DNA of 64,000 nt from Rathayibacter sp. VKM Ac-2759 (GCF_009834225.1 NZ_CP047176.1:1240001-1304000); one strand, 5' to 3'. Positions 1 through 9,554 are shown, counted from the stretch's first letter. Program-made: numbers and translations. Notes: generated by a model from the letters alone, not told the origin.

Positions 1-894
1 CTCCTCGACCAGAGCGCGGTAGTTCGCGTCGACGTAGCCGCCGAAGTACGGCGGGTCGTCGCTCGACACCGTCGCGATCAGCCCGGCCTCGAGCATCGCG
101 GGCAGCGGGTGGTCCTTCATCGTGTCGACGGCGCGGAGCGCGACGTTCGAGAGCGGGCACACCGTCACGGGGATCCCCTCGACGCGGAGCATCGTCACGA
201 CCGCCGGATCCTCCATCGCCCGGATCCCGTGGTCGATCCGCTCGACCTTGAGCAGCTCGAGCGTCTGGGCGACCGTCTCGGGCCCGCCCTCCTCGCCGGC
301 GTGCGCGACCAGGTGCAGCCCCTCCGCCGCGGCGCGCGCGTACACGTCGACGAACAGCTCCGGGCCGAAGCCGACCTCGTTCGAGTCGAGCCCGACTCCG
401 ATGATGTGCTCGCGGTAGGGGAGGATCGCGGTCAGCATCTCGTCGGCGGCCTCGGCTCCGAGGTCGCGCAGGAAGCACATGATGAGGTCGGTCGAGATCC
501 CGTGGGTCTCCTCGCTCCGCCCGAGTGCGCGGGTGAGCCCGGCCATCACGACCTCGAGCGCCGTCCCGTTGCCGAGGTGCGTCTGCGGATCGAAGAAGAT
601 CTCGGCCCGGCGCACGTTGGCGAGCTTCGCGCGATCGAGGTAGCCGGTGGCGAGCTCGAAGAAGTCGCGCTCCGTCTTGAGCACGGTGAGGTTCGAGTAG
701 TGCAGATCGAGGAACGAGCCCAGATCGGTGAAGGAGTAGCGCGCGCGCAGGGCCTCGAGGTCCTCCGTCGGCAGCGAGACGCCGTTGCGGCGCGCCATCT
801 CGACGATGTGCTCGGGCTCGATGGTGCCCTCGATGTGGATGTGCAGTTCGGCACTCGGGGGTGCGCCCCGCTCGGAAGAAATGGTGTCGGGCAC
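1..894 (-). CDS. Adenine deaminase (ADA superfamily, ADE/Aah1-like), 3' end cut by window
   Basis: A GTG-started frame (GTG at 892-894) runs leftward off the window edge without a stop, so the C-terminus is missing. The N-terminal metal motif reads ELHIHIEGTIEPE; further on come EIFFDPQTH, VGLDSNE, the active-site HAGEEGGPE, RIDHGIRAMEDP and SDDPPYFGGY. The EGT(I/L)EPE motif, the (E)xFxDPQ(T/S)H motif and the SDDPxYFGGY motif are typical of fungal-type adenine deaminases (Aah1) rather than classical adenosine deaminases, so adenine to hypoxanthine is the likelier reaction in purine salvage. Apt, the other adenine-consuming enzyme, lies about 14 kb away. Substrate is inferred from motifs; adenosine remains possible. 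Confidence 0.85.
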   Translation of the reverse strand, partial: MPDTISSERGAPPSAELHIHIEGTIEPEHIVEMARRNGVSLPTEDLEALRARYSFTDLGSFLDLHYSNLTVLKTERDFFELATGYLDRAKLANVRRAEIFFDPQTHLGNGTALEVVMAGLTRALGRSEETHGISTDLIMCFLRDLGAEAADEMLTAILPYREHIIGVGLDSNEVGFGPELFVDVYARAAAEGLHLVAHAGEEGGPETVAQTLELLKVERIDHGIRAMEDPAVVTMLRVEGIPVTVCPLSNVALRAVDTMKDHPLPAMLEAGLIATVSSDDPPYFGGYVDANYRALVEE

Positions 895-1033
895 GGTGAT
901 CCTGTTCCTGGGCGCACGGCGCACCCGCCGACACGCTAGCGCTGCCGTGTTACGCGCCGATGACCGACGGGTGTCGCCCGCCGCGCGAGCACCGGTGGTG
1001 CCGCGACCGCGGACGTGGCCGAGGATGGTGGAC

Positions 1034-1714
1034 ATGCCCCCGCTCCTCGCCGCCCGCCGTCCGGCTCCGGTCCCGCCCGCCGGCGCTCCGCCGATCGACC
1101 TCCGGGAGGTCGAGGTGCGGACTGCCGAGAGCGTCCTGCTCGCCCCGGTCTCGCTGCGGGTCGAGCCGGGCGAGGTCGTCGCCGTGACGGGGGCGAACGG
1201 CAGCGGCAAGACGACGCTGCTCCGGGTGATCGCCGGGCTCGTCGCCCCGAGTGCGGGCACCGCGCTGATCGCCGGGCGCCCCGCCGACGAGCGCAGCGCC
1301 GCGCACCGCCGCACGGTCGCGGCGCTGGTGCAGACGCCTCCGCTCGAGCGCGACCTGACCCTCGAGGAGCACCTCGCGATGGTCGCCGTGTCGTGGGGCG
1401 CGAGGGTCCCGGAGGCGCGCGAGCAGGCCGTCGCCGCCCTCGCCGCCCTCGACCTCGCCCCGCTCGCCCGCCGCTTCCCGCACGAGCTCTCCTCCGGCCA
1501 GCGGCAGTCGTTCTCGCTCGCGCTGGTGCTCGCCCGCCCCTCCGACGTGCTGCTGCTCGACGAGCCCGAGCAGCGGCTCGACGCCGATCGGGTGCCGCTC
1601 GTCGTCGAGGTGCTCCGGGAGGCGGTGGCGGGGCGGGCCGTCGTCGTCGCGACCCACAGCCCCGTGATCACCGAGGGCCTCGCCACCCGCGTCCTCCGGC
1701 TGGGAGCGTCGTGA
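1034..1714 (+). CDS. ABC transporter ATP-binding protein
   Basis: This is a single nucleotide-binding domain of about 226 residues. It has Walker A GANGSGKTT, signature LSSGQRQSFSLAL, Walker B VLLLDEPEQ and the H-loop THS. The ATG at 1034 is chosen because GAGG at 1021-1024 sits nine bases upstream; the in-frame ATG at 1025 is possible but overlaps that site. The stop codon overlaps the GTG of the next gene (GTGA), so ATPase and membrane partner are translationally coupled. The substrate cannot be read from the sequence. The signature loop is slightly unusual (SSGQ instead of SGGQ). Confidence 0.88.
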   Translation: MPPLLAARRPAPVPPAGAPPIDLREVEVRTAESVLLAPVSLRVEPGEVVAVTGANGSGKTTLLRVIAGLVAPSAGTALIAGRPADERSAAHRRTVAALVQTPPLERDLTLEEHLAMVAVSWGARVPEAREQAVAALAALDLAPLARRFPHELSSGQRQSFSLALVLARPSDVLLLDEPEQRLDADRVPLVVEVLREAVAGRAVVVATHSPVITEGLATRVLRLGAS

Positions 1715-3135
1715 CGATCGCCGCCGTCCGCTCGGCCCACCGCTCGCGGGCCGGCCGCCGTCGCGCGGGGGCCTACTCCGGCTACCTGGCCGCCATGCTC
1801 CTGCTCGTCGTCGTCCTGCCGACGGCACGGGCGGTCGCGATCGCCCTCGTCGACCCGGCGGTCGGCCGAGCCGTCGCGGCGGTCGACCTCGCCCCGCTCC
1901 TCTCCCTCACGCTGCCGGCCGCCGTCCTGCTCGGGCGCGCCCGGGGACCGGCCGTCGACGAGCCCCACCCGACGGCGCTGCTCCTCGCCTCGGCGGCGCG
2001 GCGCTGGCACGTCCTGCGGCGCGCGGTGGTCGTCTCGGGGGCCGTGGCCGCGGGAGCGGGCAGCCTCGCCGCCGCGGCACTGGCGCTGGCGTCCGGTTCG
2101 GACCTCGGCCCGGCGCTGACGGCCGGTGCCGCCGTCGGCGTCCTCCTCACGGTCGCCGCTCTGGCCGGTCAGTGCCTCCCTCCGTCACGGTCGGCGGCGC
2201 TCGCCGCCCTGCTCGCCCTCCCCGTGCTGCTCGTCGCCGTGCTCCCGGTGATCGCGCCGTTCACCCCCGGCGGCCTCGTCGCCCTCGCCGTCGCGGGCGC
2301 GCCGTCGGCGGCTCTCGCCCTCGTCGCGCTCGCGGTGCTCGTCACGCCCTTCGCGCCGAGGCTGCTCGACTCGGCGTCCGGTCCGTCGCTCCTGGCGCAG
2401 TCGCAGCGCTGGCGGTCCGCCGTGGCCGGCGCCGCCACCGGCGACGTCGCGGACGCCCTCTCGGGCTACCGCTCGCTCCCGCACCGCAACCGGAGGGTTC
2501 ACGCGGTCCGGGTCGGCCCGTTCCCGGTGACGGTGCCGATCCGCGACGCCGTCGGCGCCCTGCGCACGCCCGGCCGCTCCGCCGCGGCGGGCCTCGCCCT
2601 CGTCGCCGCTGGAGTCGCGGTGGCCCTCGCGGCCGTCGCTCCGCCCTCGCTCCTCGCGATCCCGGCCGCCGCCGCCGGCGTCCTCGCCTATCTCGGCGCC
2701 GGAGTGTGGAGCGACGGCTTCCGCCACGCCGCCGAGACCGCGGGGCAGGCCGCGTTCGTCGCGCCGCCTCCGTTCGAGCTGCTCCTGCTGCACGGAGTGC
2801 TGCCGCTCGTGCTGGCGGTCGCCCTGATGACGGCGGGCGCGCTCCTCCTCCCGGCGGGCGCGCTCGCTCCCGCAGCCGCGGTGGCGCTCGTCGCCGTCGC
2901 CGCCCGGGCGATGGACGCCACCCGCGGCGCCCTGCCGCCGGCGCTCCTCTCGCCGATCCCGCTGCCGATCGGCGACGGAGCCGGTGCGGCCGTGCTGCTC
3001 TGGAACCTCGCCGCGCCCCTCGTCAGCGCGGGAGCGGCCGTCGCGGTCGTCGCCGCGCCGGCGCTCCTCGCGTCGGCTCCGCTCGTCGCCCTCGTCTGCC
3101 TCCTGGTCGCCCGTCACCGCCTCGCGAGCGCCTGA
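1711..3135 (+). CDS. ABC transporter membrane (permease) subunit, uncharacterised
   Basis: A 474-residue, very Ala/Leu/Val-rich integral membrane protein with roughly ten to twelve hydrophobic segments. It begins at a GTG within the GTGA overlap with the upstream ATPase, and that coupling is the main reason to call it the transmembrane partner of that ABC system. A soluble stretch near residues 230-280 contains charged and Arg-rich segments. No conserved permease motif was recognised, so the transported substrate and direction (export is likely, as there is no binding protein) are unknown. Confidence 0.8.
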   Translation: MTIAAVRSAHRSRAGRRRAGAYSGYLAAMLLLVVVLPTARAVAIALVDPAVGRAVAAVDLAPLLSLTLPAAVLLGRARGPAVDEPHPTALLLASAARRWHVLRRAVVVSGAVAAGAGSLAAAALALASGSDLGPALTAGAAVGVLLTVAALAGQCLPPSRSAALAALLALPVLLVAVLPVIAPFTPGGLVALAVAGAPSAALALVALAVLVTPFAPRLLDSASGPSLLAQSQRWRSAVAGAATGDVADALSGYRSLPHRNRRVHAVRVGPFPVTVPIRDAVGALRTPGRSAAAGLALVAAGVAVALAAVAPPSLLAIPAAAAGVLAYLGAGVWSDGFRHAAETAGQAAFVAPPPFELLLLHGVLPLVLAVALMTAGALLLPAGALAPAAAVALVAVAARAMDATRGALPPALLSPIPLPIGDGAGAAVLLWNLAAPLVSAGAAVAVVAAPALLASAPLVALVCLLVARHRLASA

Positions 3136-3169
3136 CCGGCCTCCGAGGAGCGGATGCGAGGATGTCCCG

Positions 3170-3823
3170 GTGACCGCCCACCCCCGGCTCGACGAGCTCA
3201 TCCGCACCGTCCACGTCCTCCGCGCTCCGGGCGGCTGCCCGTGGGACGCCGAGCAGACCCACGAGTCGCTCGTGCGCTACCTGATCGAGGAGTCGCACGA
3301 GCTGGTCGACGCGATCGAGGCGGGCGACCGCGCCGATCTCGTCGAGGAGCTCGGCGACGTGCTCTACCAGGTGCTGTTCCACGCCGATCTCGCCGCCGAC
3401 GGCCCGGAGCCGTTCACCATCGAGGACGTCGCCGCGCACATGAACGCCAAGATGATCGGCCGCCACCCGCACGTCTTCGGCGACGCGACCGCCGAGACCG
3501 CCGACGACGTCATCGCCGTCTGGGACGAGCTGAAGAAGGTCGAGAAGCCGCACCGCACGAGCGTCCTCGACGGGATCCCGCAGGGCATGCCCGCCCTCGC
3601 CCTGGCCGACAAGGTGATCGGCAAGGCCACGACCCTCGGCATCGTCGACGCGGGGGAGGGGCCGCTCCCGATCGACTCCGAGGACGACCTCGGTCCGCTC
3701 CTGCTGGCGATCGTGGCCTCCTCCCGCGCCCGCGGACTCGACGCCGAGCGCGCCCTCCGCACCGCCGTCCGCGACCTGCAGGACGAGATCCGCGCGGTCG
3801 AGCAGGAGCGCCGCGAGGAGTGA
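3170..3823 (+). CDS. mazG: MazG family nucleotide pyrophosphohydrolase
   Basis: A 217-residue protein that hydrolyses non-canonical or surplus (d)NTPs to NMP and pyrophosphate. The MazG fold motifs are clear: GGCPWDAEQTHESL near residue 20, then EESHE and the EExxD-type metal-binding element VEELGDVLYQVLFHA, followed by HPHVFGD and WDELKK. It uses a GTG start at 3170 with CGAGGA seven bases upstream; no other start in this frame gives a sensible N-terminus. Actinobacterial MazG usually carries only this one full NTPase domain plus a degenerate C-terminal part, as here. It ends just before a strong palindrome at 3826-3897. Confidence 0.93.
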   Translation: MTAHPRLDELIRTVHVLRAPGGCPWDAEQTHESLVRYLIEESHELVDAIEAGDRADLVEELGDVLYQVLFHADLAADGPEPFTIEDVAAHMNAKMIGRHPHVFGDATAETADDVIAVWDELKKVEKPHRTSVLDGIPQGMPALALADKVIGKATTLGIVDAGEGPLPIDSEDDLGPLLLAIVASSRARGLDAERALRTAVRDLQDEIRAVEQERREE

Positions 3824-3825
3824 TC

Positions 3826-3897
3826 GCGCACGACGTCAGCTGAGCGGGGTCCTCGCGCGCGATCGTGCGTGAGCCGGCTTCTCAGCTGACGTTGCGC
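3826..3897. terminator. Bidirectional hairpin between convergent mazG and ABC permease genes
   Basis: The arms 3826-3844 and 3881-3897 are reverse complements (GACGTCAGCTGAG against CTCAGCTGACGTT and beyond), differing only by a two-base insertion in the left arm, with a 36-base loop. It fills the 79-base gap between two converging genes, so a shared transcription terminator is likely. There is no U tract, and the long loop also fits a dispersed palindromic repeat. Confidence 0.6.
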
Positions 3898-3902
3898 AGT
3901 GC

Positions 3903-4958
3903 TCAGGCGACCCGCCGCCCGCGGGGCAGGCGCGCGGCCGGCGTCGCCGTGCGCCGGATCGCGCGGAGGATCAGCGCGACCGCCAGCACCACCTGCAGCG
4001 CCAGCCCGACGAACCACGACGGCAGCGTCTCGTCGAACACCTCGGCGGGAGTGAGCGTCTGGGAGGAGGAGTAGTCGCTGCAGTCGATCTCGACGACGTC
4101 CTGCGGCGCGACCTGCGCCTGGCGCACGAGGAGCGAGATCCCCCCGAAGAGGTCCTCCGGCTCCCCGTACTCGCCGAACTCGGCGGGAACGGCGTCGGCC
4201 AGGACGACGAACGGGTTCACGGCGAGCAGACCCCAGTACCGGTCCGGCCGGGCGACCTGCGTCTCGTAGTCCTGCCCGCAGTAGCCCTCGTCACCCACCG
4301 TCGCCCCGAGGAACACGGTCCGCTGGGTCGTCGTGGTCACCGCGGTCAGCAGCCCGAACGAGATCAGCGACCCGACGCTCAGGGCCGCCACGACCAGGTA
4401 GGTCGTGACCACCGACATCAGCGGCCGGTCGAGGATCCCGCTCAGCCCCACGCCGATCGCTGCGACGACCCCCAGCTGCACCGAGAGGACGAGCACCGAC
4501 ACCACGGCCGAGACGGGCGACACCCCGCCGACCAGCACCGCGATCAGGAGGAACGGCACCGTGCTCGCGAGGAAGGCCAGCGCGACGAGCCACGCCGAGA
4601 CGAGCTTGCCGATCACCAGCTGCCCCGTGGTGACGAGCGTCACCTGCGTCGTGGCGAGCGTGCCGGCATCGCGGTCGCCGTTGATCGCCGTGCCCGAGAG
4701 CGCGGGAGTCACCAGGCTGCCGAGCAGCAGCACGAAGTACATCAGGATCGAGTAGATCCAGCCGCCGACGCTCGCCCCGCTGCCGGTCAGCACCCCGGTC
4801 GCGACGATCAGCAGCGCGGTCACGGCGCCGACGAGCACGAAGAACAGCGCGAGCAGCACGAACGACGAGGTGCCGCGCACCCGCTGCGCGAGCTCGAGCC
4901 CCAGGACGATCCGCACCCCGCGCAGGAACGGCAGCGGGCGGGCGGTCGTGGCGCTCAT
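3903..4958 (-). CDS. ABC-2 type transporter permease
   Basis: A 351-residue membrane protein with about six hydrophobic segments. The N-terminus (residues 1-60) has a cytoplasmic lead followed by a first segment rich in Leu/Val, then SILMYFVLLLGSLVTPAL and TAINGDRDAGTLATTQVT, which matches the conserved ABC-2 permease region 'ERE.GTL..L..P'. A soluble extracytoplasmic portion follows residue 215 and has cysteines in GYCGQDYE and DCSDYSS. It overlaps the upstream ATPase gene by ATGA (4955-4958), so the two make a classical export half-operon. The substrate is unknown. Confidence 0.87.
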   Translation of the reverse strand: MSATTARPLPFLRGVRIVLGLELAQRVRGTSSFVLLALFFVLVGAVTALLIVATGVLTGSGASVGGWIYSILMYFVLLLGSLVTPALSGTAINGDRDAGTLATTQVTLVTTGQLVIGKLVSAWLVALAFLASTVPFLLIAVLVGGVSPVSAVVSVLVLSVQLGVVAAIGVGLSGILDRPLMSVVTTYLVVAALSVGSLISFGLLTAVTTTTQRTVFLGATVGDEGYCGQDYETQVARPDRYWGLLAVNPFVVLADAVPAEFGEYGEPEDLFGGISLLVRQAQVAPQDVVEIDCSDYSSSQTLTPAEVFDETLPSWFVGLALQVVLAVALILRAIRRTATPAARLPRGRRVA

Positions 4959-5905
4959 CGCCCCTCCTCCGGGCTCGTGGATCGCGTCAGATCCGAGAAC
5001 GTGTGCTCGAGCTCCCCGACGGCCGGGGCGAAGCGGCTCACCGCGACTCCGGCGGCGACCAGCCGGCCGAGCAGGAGCGCGGCGGCCGCGTCGTCGACGA
5101 CCGGCACGAGCACGGCGTCGCGCTCGATCTGCACCTCCACTCCCGTCAGCTGCTCGACGGAGGCGGCCAGCTCGGCCCCGCGCGGCGAGACCGCGTCGAT
5201 CCGCCAGGCGCGGAGCGACCGGGCCGCCCGGGCGACCGCCTCGCTCGTGGCCGTCGCTCCGGCGTCGAGGTAGACCGCCGCCGTCGCCATCTCGTCGAGC
5301 TCGGCGAGCACGTGGCTCGACACCAGCACGGTGCGCCCCTCGTCGGCGAGCCGGAGGACGAGGTCGCGCAGCGCGATCCGCGCGCCGGGATCGAGCCCGG
5401 ACGCCGGCTCGTCGAGCACGAGCACCGACGGGTCGTGCACGAGAGCGCGGGCGAGGCTCAGCCGCTGCTTCTGCCCGCGCGACAGCACGCGGGTCGGGCG
5501 GTCGGCGAACTCGCCGAGATCGACGTCGGCGAGCAGCTGCAGCGCCCGCGCCTCCGCGTCGTCGCGCGAGAGCCCGTAGAGCAGCCCCGTCGTCCGCAGC
5601 GTCGCCCGCGCCGTGAGCGACGCCCACGAGCCCAGGACGTCCGGCATCCAGCCCAGGGTCGCCCGCACCGCAGCCGGATCCTCGACGGGATCGTGCCCCG
5701 CGACCCGCAGCACCCCGGCATCGGGGCGCAGCAGCGTCGCCAGCAGGAGCATCAGCGTCGTCTTGCCGGCCCCGTTCGGGCCGATCAGCGCGGTCACCTC
5801 GCCGGGTCGCGCCTCGAAGCTCGCGTCCCGCACCGCGTGGACGGAGCCGAACGCGCGCGAGACCCCCTCCGCCACGATCCCCTCGTGTGTCTGCCGAACA
5901 GCCAT
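4955..5905 (-). CDS. ABC transporter ATP-binding protein (ABC-2 exporter partner)
   Basis: A 316-residue ATPase with Walker A GPNGAGKTT, signature LSRGQKQRLSLARALVHDP, Walker B VLVLDEPASGLDP and switch His in VSSHVLAELD. A C-terminal extension of about 90 residues (DAVSPRGAELAASVEQL and on) is the regulatory tail usual in DrrA/CcmA-type exporters. ATG at 5905 is chosen because a GGGAGGG Shine-Dalgarno site precedes it; the longer in-frame extension is low-complexity. The signature has SRGQ in place of SGGQ, a common variant. It is coupled to the downstream permease. Confidence 0.9.
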   Translation of the reverse strand: MAVRQTHEGIVAEGVSRAFGSVHAVRDASFEARPGEVTALIGPNGAGKTTLMLLLATLLRPDAGVLRVAGHDPVEDPAAVRATLGWMPDVLGSWASLTARATLRTTGLLYGLSRDDAEARALQLLADVDLGEFADRPTRVLSRGQKQRLSLARALVHDPSVLVLDEPASGLDPGARIALRDLVLRLADEGRTVLVSSHVLAELDEMATAAVYLDAGATATSEAVARAARSLRAWRIDAVSPRGAELAASVEQLTGVEVQIERDAVLVPVVDDAAAALLLGRLVAAGVAVSRFAPAVGELEHTFSDLTRSTSPEEGR

Positions 5906-6014
5906 CGGACCCTCCCCGTCCGCCCCCGCGAACCCCTGACCGCGCGAGCGCCGCGAGCCTAGCCGACCCCTCCGACAGGGAGTCGGCGCGCAGCGGTCTG
6001 GAAGAATCGCAGGC

Positions 6015-7307
6015 ATGGCCTCCCCGATCACCCCGCCCCGCGGCATGCGCGACTTCCTCCCCGCCGACAAGGCGAAGCGCGAGCACGCGCTCGGAGTCAT
6101 CCGCCGCGTCTACTCCGCGCACGGCTTCGACGAGATCGAGACCCCGGTCGTCGAGGACTTCGAGCGCCTGCACTCCGGCCTCGGCGGCGACAACGAGAAG
6201 CTGGCGTTCAGCGTCCTGCGGCGCGGACTCTCGCACGACGACCTCGCGGCGGCCGCCGATGCCGACGACGCCTCCGCCCTCGCCGACCTCGGACTGCGCT
6301 TCGACCTCACGGTGCCGCTCGCCCGCTTCTACGCGACGCACCGCTCCGAGCTGCCGACGGTGTTCCGCTCGGTGCAGATCGCCCCGGTCTGGCGGGCCGA
6401 GCGCCCGCAGAAGGGCCGCTACCGCCAGTTCGTGCAGTGCGACATCGACATCATCGGCGAGCCCGGGCAGCTGGCCGAGGTCGAGCTGATCACCGCGACC
6501 GCCGCCGCGCTCGACACCCTGGGCCTGCGCGACTGCACGATCCGCATCAACGACCGGCGCATCCTCACCGGGATCCTCGAGTACTGCGGGTTCGCCCCCG
6601 AGCGCTTCGCTCCGGCCCTCATCTCGATCGACAAGCTCGACAAGATCGGCGCCTCCGGAGTCGTCGGCGAGCTCGAGGCCGACGGTGCGGACGCGGCCGC
6701 GGTCCTCGGCGGCTACCTCGCCCGCATCGAGGAGGCGGTGGCCGCCGGGGGAGTCCCGCTCGAGGAGTCGGCGATCCTCGGCGTCCTGCCCGAGGGCATC
6801 GACCAGGAGGCGGTGCTCGCGCTCGTGACGCTCGCCCGGTCGCTCCGCTCTCTGCCCGCCGGCATCTCCCTCCGCTTCGACCCCACCCTCGTGCGTGGCA
6901 TGGGCTACTACACGGGCACGATCTTCGAGATCGCGCACCCCTCCAGCGGCTCCTCGGTCGGCGGAGGAGGCCGTTACGACGGCATGATCGGCCGTTTCCT
7001 CGGGCAGGACGTCCCCGCCTGCGGCTTCTCGATCGGCTTCGAGCGCATCGTCGAGCTGATCGACGTGCCCGCCGACGAGCGCCAGGACGCGGTGGTCCTC
7101 GTCCACGAGCGCGACGCGGCTCCCGAGACGCTGCTGGCCCTGAAGCAGGAGCTGATCGCCCAGGGCTCCCGCGTGCGGCTCGAGCGCCGGTCGAAGAACC
7201 TGACTCCGCTGCTCGACCGAGCCGCCGCCGCGGGCTTCACGAGGTTCGCCCTCGTGCCGCGCGACGCCGCCGCCCTCGACGCGCTGACGTTCAAGGCCCT
7301 GGGCTGA
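6015..7307 (+). CDS. hisS: Histidyl-tRNA synthetase
   Basis: A 430-residue class II aminoacyl-tRNA synthetase that charges tRNA-His. It begins PPRGMRDFLP as in the family, has motif 2 around FRSVQIAPVWRAERPQKGRYR, the histidine-specific loops VRGMGYYTG and GGGRYDGM, and motif 3 in GFSIGFERI. A C-terminal anticodon-binding domain follows (VVLVHERDAA to the end). It is full length for bacterial HisRS. The region upstream (5906-6014) is shared with the divergent ABC operon. An 11-bp hairpin follows the stop codon. Confidence 0.97.
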   Translation: MASPITPPRGMRDFLPADKAKREHALGVIRRVYSAHGFDEIETPVVEDFERLHSGLGGDNEKLAFSVLRRGLSHDDLAAAADADDASALADLGLRFDLTVPLARFYATHRSELPTVFRSVQIAPVWRAERPQKGRYRQFVQCDIDIIGEPGQLAEVELITATAAALDTLGLRDCTIRINDRRILTGILEYCGFAPERFAPALISIDKLDKIGASGVVGELEADGADAAAVLGGYLARIEEAVAAGGVPLEESAILGVLPEGIDQEAVLALVTLARSLRSLPAGISLRFDPTLVRGMGYYTGTIFEIAHPSSGSSVGGGGRYDGMIGRFLGQDVPACGFSIGFERIVELIDVPADERQDAVVLVHERDAAPETLLALKQELIAQGSRVRLERRSKNLTPLLDRAAAAGFTRFALVPRDAAALDALTFKALG

Positions 7308-7336
7308 GCCCCGCCGCCGACTGAGAGGCGTCTCAC

Positions 7337-7366
7337 CCGATCCGCCGGTCGCGAGCGGCGGATCGG
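7337..7366 (+). terminator. Putative hisS terminator hairpin
   Basis: A perfect 11-bp stem (CCGATCCGCCG, 7337-7347, with its complement at 7356-7366) closes an eight-base loop 30 bases after the hisS stop codon. The U tract is weak. The rest of the gap to 7573 contains a short TGAGAGGCGTCTCA palindrome (7322-7335) and a possible promoter (TTGTCG 7375-7380, TAATAC 7396-7401, short 15-base spacer) for the importer operon; no riboswitch was recognised. Confidence 0.6.
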
Positions 7367-7573
7367 CGTTCGGGTTGTCGGATCCGTGAGAGCCTTAATA
7401 CCCGCGAAATCTGCGGACACACCTGAGAAATCTCCCGAGGATAGCGTCGAGGCACCCGATCGGCGCGACTTGGCGCGCCTGAACGGGCACCGCGATCCGC
7501 GACCCGCACTCCAGCACCCGCATCACAGCAGCATCACCGCAGCAGCGCTGACGCACCTACCCGAGGAGTCCCC

Positions 7574-8662
7574 TTGACCCTGTCGCCCTTCCGCACGCCG
7601 AACTTCGATCGCCGCAGCCTTCTCCGCATGGCCGGCGTGGCGGGTCTCGCCATCGGCGGCGCCTCCGTGCTCGCCTCCTGCTCCTCCGACGCCTCGGCCG
7701 GCGGCTCCGCCGACGGCGCCGACCTCGGCACCCTCAAGGTCCAGCTCTCCTGGATCAAGAACGAGGAGTTCTCGGGCGAGTTCTTCGCCGACTCGAAGGG
7801 CTACTACACCGACGCCGGCTTCTCGAGCGTCACGCTCACCGCAGGTCCCTCGACCGGCACCGCCGAGCTGCTCTCCGGTTCGGCCGATGTCGCGCTGAGC
7901 GACGCCGTCTCGGTCGGCACCGTGATCGCGCAGCAGGAGGCGCCGCTCAAGATCATCGGCGCGACCTACCAGAAGAACCCCTTCACGGTCCTCTCGATCG
8001 CGACCGCCGGCAACATCGCCACCCCCGCCGACCTCAAGGGCAAGAAGATCGGCGTCCAGGCGTCCAACACCTCGCTGTTCCAGGCGCTGCTCGCCGCGAA
8101 CGACCTCTCCGAGTCCGACCTCACCGTCGTGCCGGTCGAGTACGACCCCTCCGTCCTCATCAACGGCACGGTCGACGGCTTCATCGCCTACCTGACCAAC
8201 GAGGCGATCACCGTCGCGAACGAGGGCTACGAGGTCGTCAACCTGCCCTTCGCCGACAACGGCCTCCCCTTCGTGGCCGAGACCTTCACCGTCACCGACC
8301 AGTCGATCTCCGACAAGCGCGACGCCCTCAAGGCGTTCCTGCTCGCCGAGATCAAGGGCTGGACCGACGCGGTCAAGGACCCGGAGGCGGGCGCCATGCT
8401 CGCGATCGAGACCTACGGCAAGGACCTGGGCCTCGACGAGGCCGCCTCGAAGCAGGGCGCGACGATCCAGGCCGAGGAGCTCGTCGTCTCGGACGACACC
8501 GCCTCCAACGGGCTGTTCACCATCTCGGAGGACCTCCAGGCCGAGACGGTCGCCTCCCTCGCGGGAGCAGGCATCGACATCGAGGCCTCCGACCTGTTCG
8601 ACATGTCCCTCCTCGCCGAGGTCTACGAGGAGAACCCCGACCTCGTCGACTACACCGCCTGA
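7574..8662 (+). CDS. ABC transporter substrate-binding lipoprotein, NMT1/THI5 (ThiY-like) family
   Basis: A 362-residue exported binding protein. The N-terminus has a Tat-like [12 protein letters not shown] followed by a hydrophobic stretch and a lipobox VLASC with Cys36, so it is probably a Tat-exported lipoprotein. The mature part opens with [22 protein letters not shown], as in the NMT1/THI5-like family that binds pyrimidine or other small heterocyclic or sulfonate ligands. It starts at TTG 7574 with GAGGAG just upstream. It heads a four-gene importer with an ATPase and two permeases. The ligand (thiamine precursor, riboflavin, other) is not determined; no TPP riboswitch was seen upstream. 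Confidence 0.9.
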   Translation: MTLSPFRTPNFDRRSLLRMAGVAGLAIGGASVLASCSSDASAGGSADGADLGTLKVQLSWIKNEEFSGEFFADSKGYYTDAGFSSVTLTAGPSTGTAELLSGSADVALSDAVSVGTVIAQQEAPLKIIGATYQKNPFTVLSIATAGNIATPADLKGKKIGVQASNTSLFQALLAANDLSESDLTVVPVEYDPSVLINGTVDGFIAYLTNEAITVANEGYEVVNLPFADNGLPFVAETFTVTDQSISDKRDALKAFLLAEIKGWTDAVKDPEAGAMLAIETYGKDLGLDEAASKQGATIQAEELVVSDDTASNGLFTISEDLQAETVASLAGAGIDIEASDLFDMSLLAEVYEENPDLVDYTA

Positions 8663-8726
8663 TCCTCCCGCGGCTACCGCCCGGTTCCGCCGGGCACCTG
8701 ATCCACCTCCACGAAGGGCACCACTC

Positions 8727-9554
8727 GTGACCGAGACGACCGACGCCGGCACCCTGAGCGATCAGGGTGCCGGCGGCACCGGCATCCAGATCCACGGCCT
8801 GTCGAAGACGTTCCGGATGGGCGCCCGCAGCGTGACCGCGCTGCAGGACACCGATCTGCACACCGATCAGGGCAGCTTCCTCGCGCTCCTCGGCCCTTCG
8901 GGCTGCGGCAAGTCGACGATCCTCCGCATCCTCGCGGGGCTGGAGGAGCCCACCTCGGGCTCCATCCGGGTCGACGGCCGCACCCCGAAGGAGCTGCGGC
9001 GCGACAACAAGCTCGGCATCGCGTTCCAGGACCACGCCCTGCTGCCCTGGCGCAGCGTGATGTCGAACATCCGCCTCCCGTTCGAGATCGCGGGCAAGCC
9101 GGTCGACCAGTCGTACATCGACGAGCTGATCGACCTGGTGGGCCTGCGGGGCTTCGAGAAGGCGAAGCCGGCGCAGCTGTCCGGAGGCATGCGCCAGCGC
9201 GTCTCGATCGCCCGCTGCCTCATCCTCAAGCCCGAGGTCCTGCTGCTCGACGAGCCGTTCGGCGCGCTCGACGACATGACCCGGCAGAAGCTCAACCTCG
9301 AGCTGCTGCGCATCTGGACGGAGAAGCCGGCCACCACGCTGCTCGTCACGCACGGCATCTCGGAGGCGATCTTCCTCTCCGACCGCGTCGCCGTGATGAG
9401 CCCGCGTCCCGGCCGGGTCAAGGAGATCATCGAGATCGACCTGCCCCGCCCGCGCACTCCCGAGATGCAGCGCACCCCCGAGTTCCACGCCTACGTCGAC
9501 CAGGCCTCCGAGCTGCTCTTCGGCTCGGGCGGCGCGGCCGCGGACGACCACTGA
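8727..9554 (+). CDS. ABC transporter ATP-binding protein (NitT/TauT type)
   Basis: A 275-residue ATPase with Walker [11 protein letters not shown]-loop [12 protein letters not shown], signature [15 protein letters not shown], Walker [13 protein letters not shown] and H-loop VTHGISEA. The FQDxALLPWR loop and the tail [12 protein letters not shown] are typical of the nitrate/sulfonate/taurine/thiamine-precursor importer group, which matches its binding protein next door. It begins at GTG 8727, and its TGA overlaps the ATG of the first permease by one base. Confidence 0.93.
   Translation: MTETTDAGTLSDQGAGGTGIQIHGLSKTFRMGARSVTALQDTDLHTDQGSFLALLGPSGCGKSTILRILAGLEEPTSGSIRVDGRTPKELRRDNKLGIAFQDHALLPWRSVMSNIRLPFEIAGKPVDQSYIDELIDLVGLRGFEKAKPAQLSGGMRQRVSIARCLILKPEVLLLDEPFGALDDMTRQKLNLELLRIWTEKPATTLLVTHGISEAIFLSDRVAVMSPRPGRVKEIIEIDLPRPRTPEMQRTPEFHAYVDQASELLFGSGGAAADDH

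Noticed and set aside
2185..3207. Minus-strand frame of 340 codons
   Set aside because: Antisense to the permease and mazG, rich in Arg/Asp/Glu repeats and without any motif.
3903..7106. Minus-strand open frame of about 1067 codons
   Set aside because: Only its end (3903-4958) is a real permease; the rest is antisense to hisS and overlaps the ABC ATPase frame, with low-complexity Arg/Asp-rich translation.
7308..7573. Possible TPP riboswitch before the NMT1/THI5 importer
   Set aside because: A CTGAGA string occurs at 7321, but it belongs to a short palindrome and the second conserved TPP block (ACCTGAT-type) is missing.
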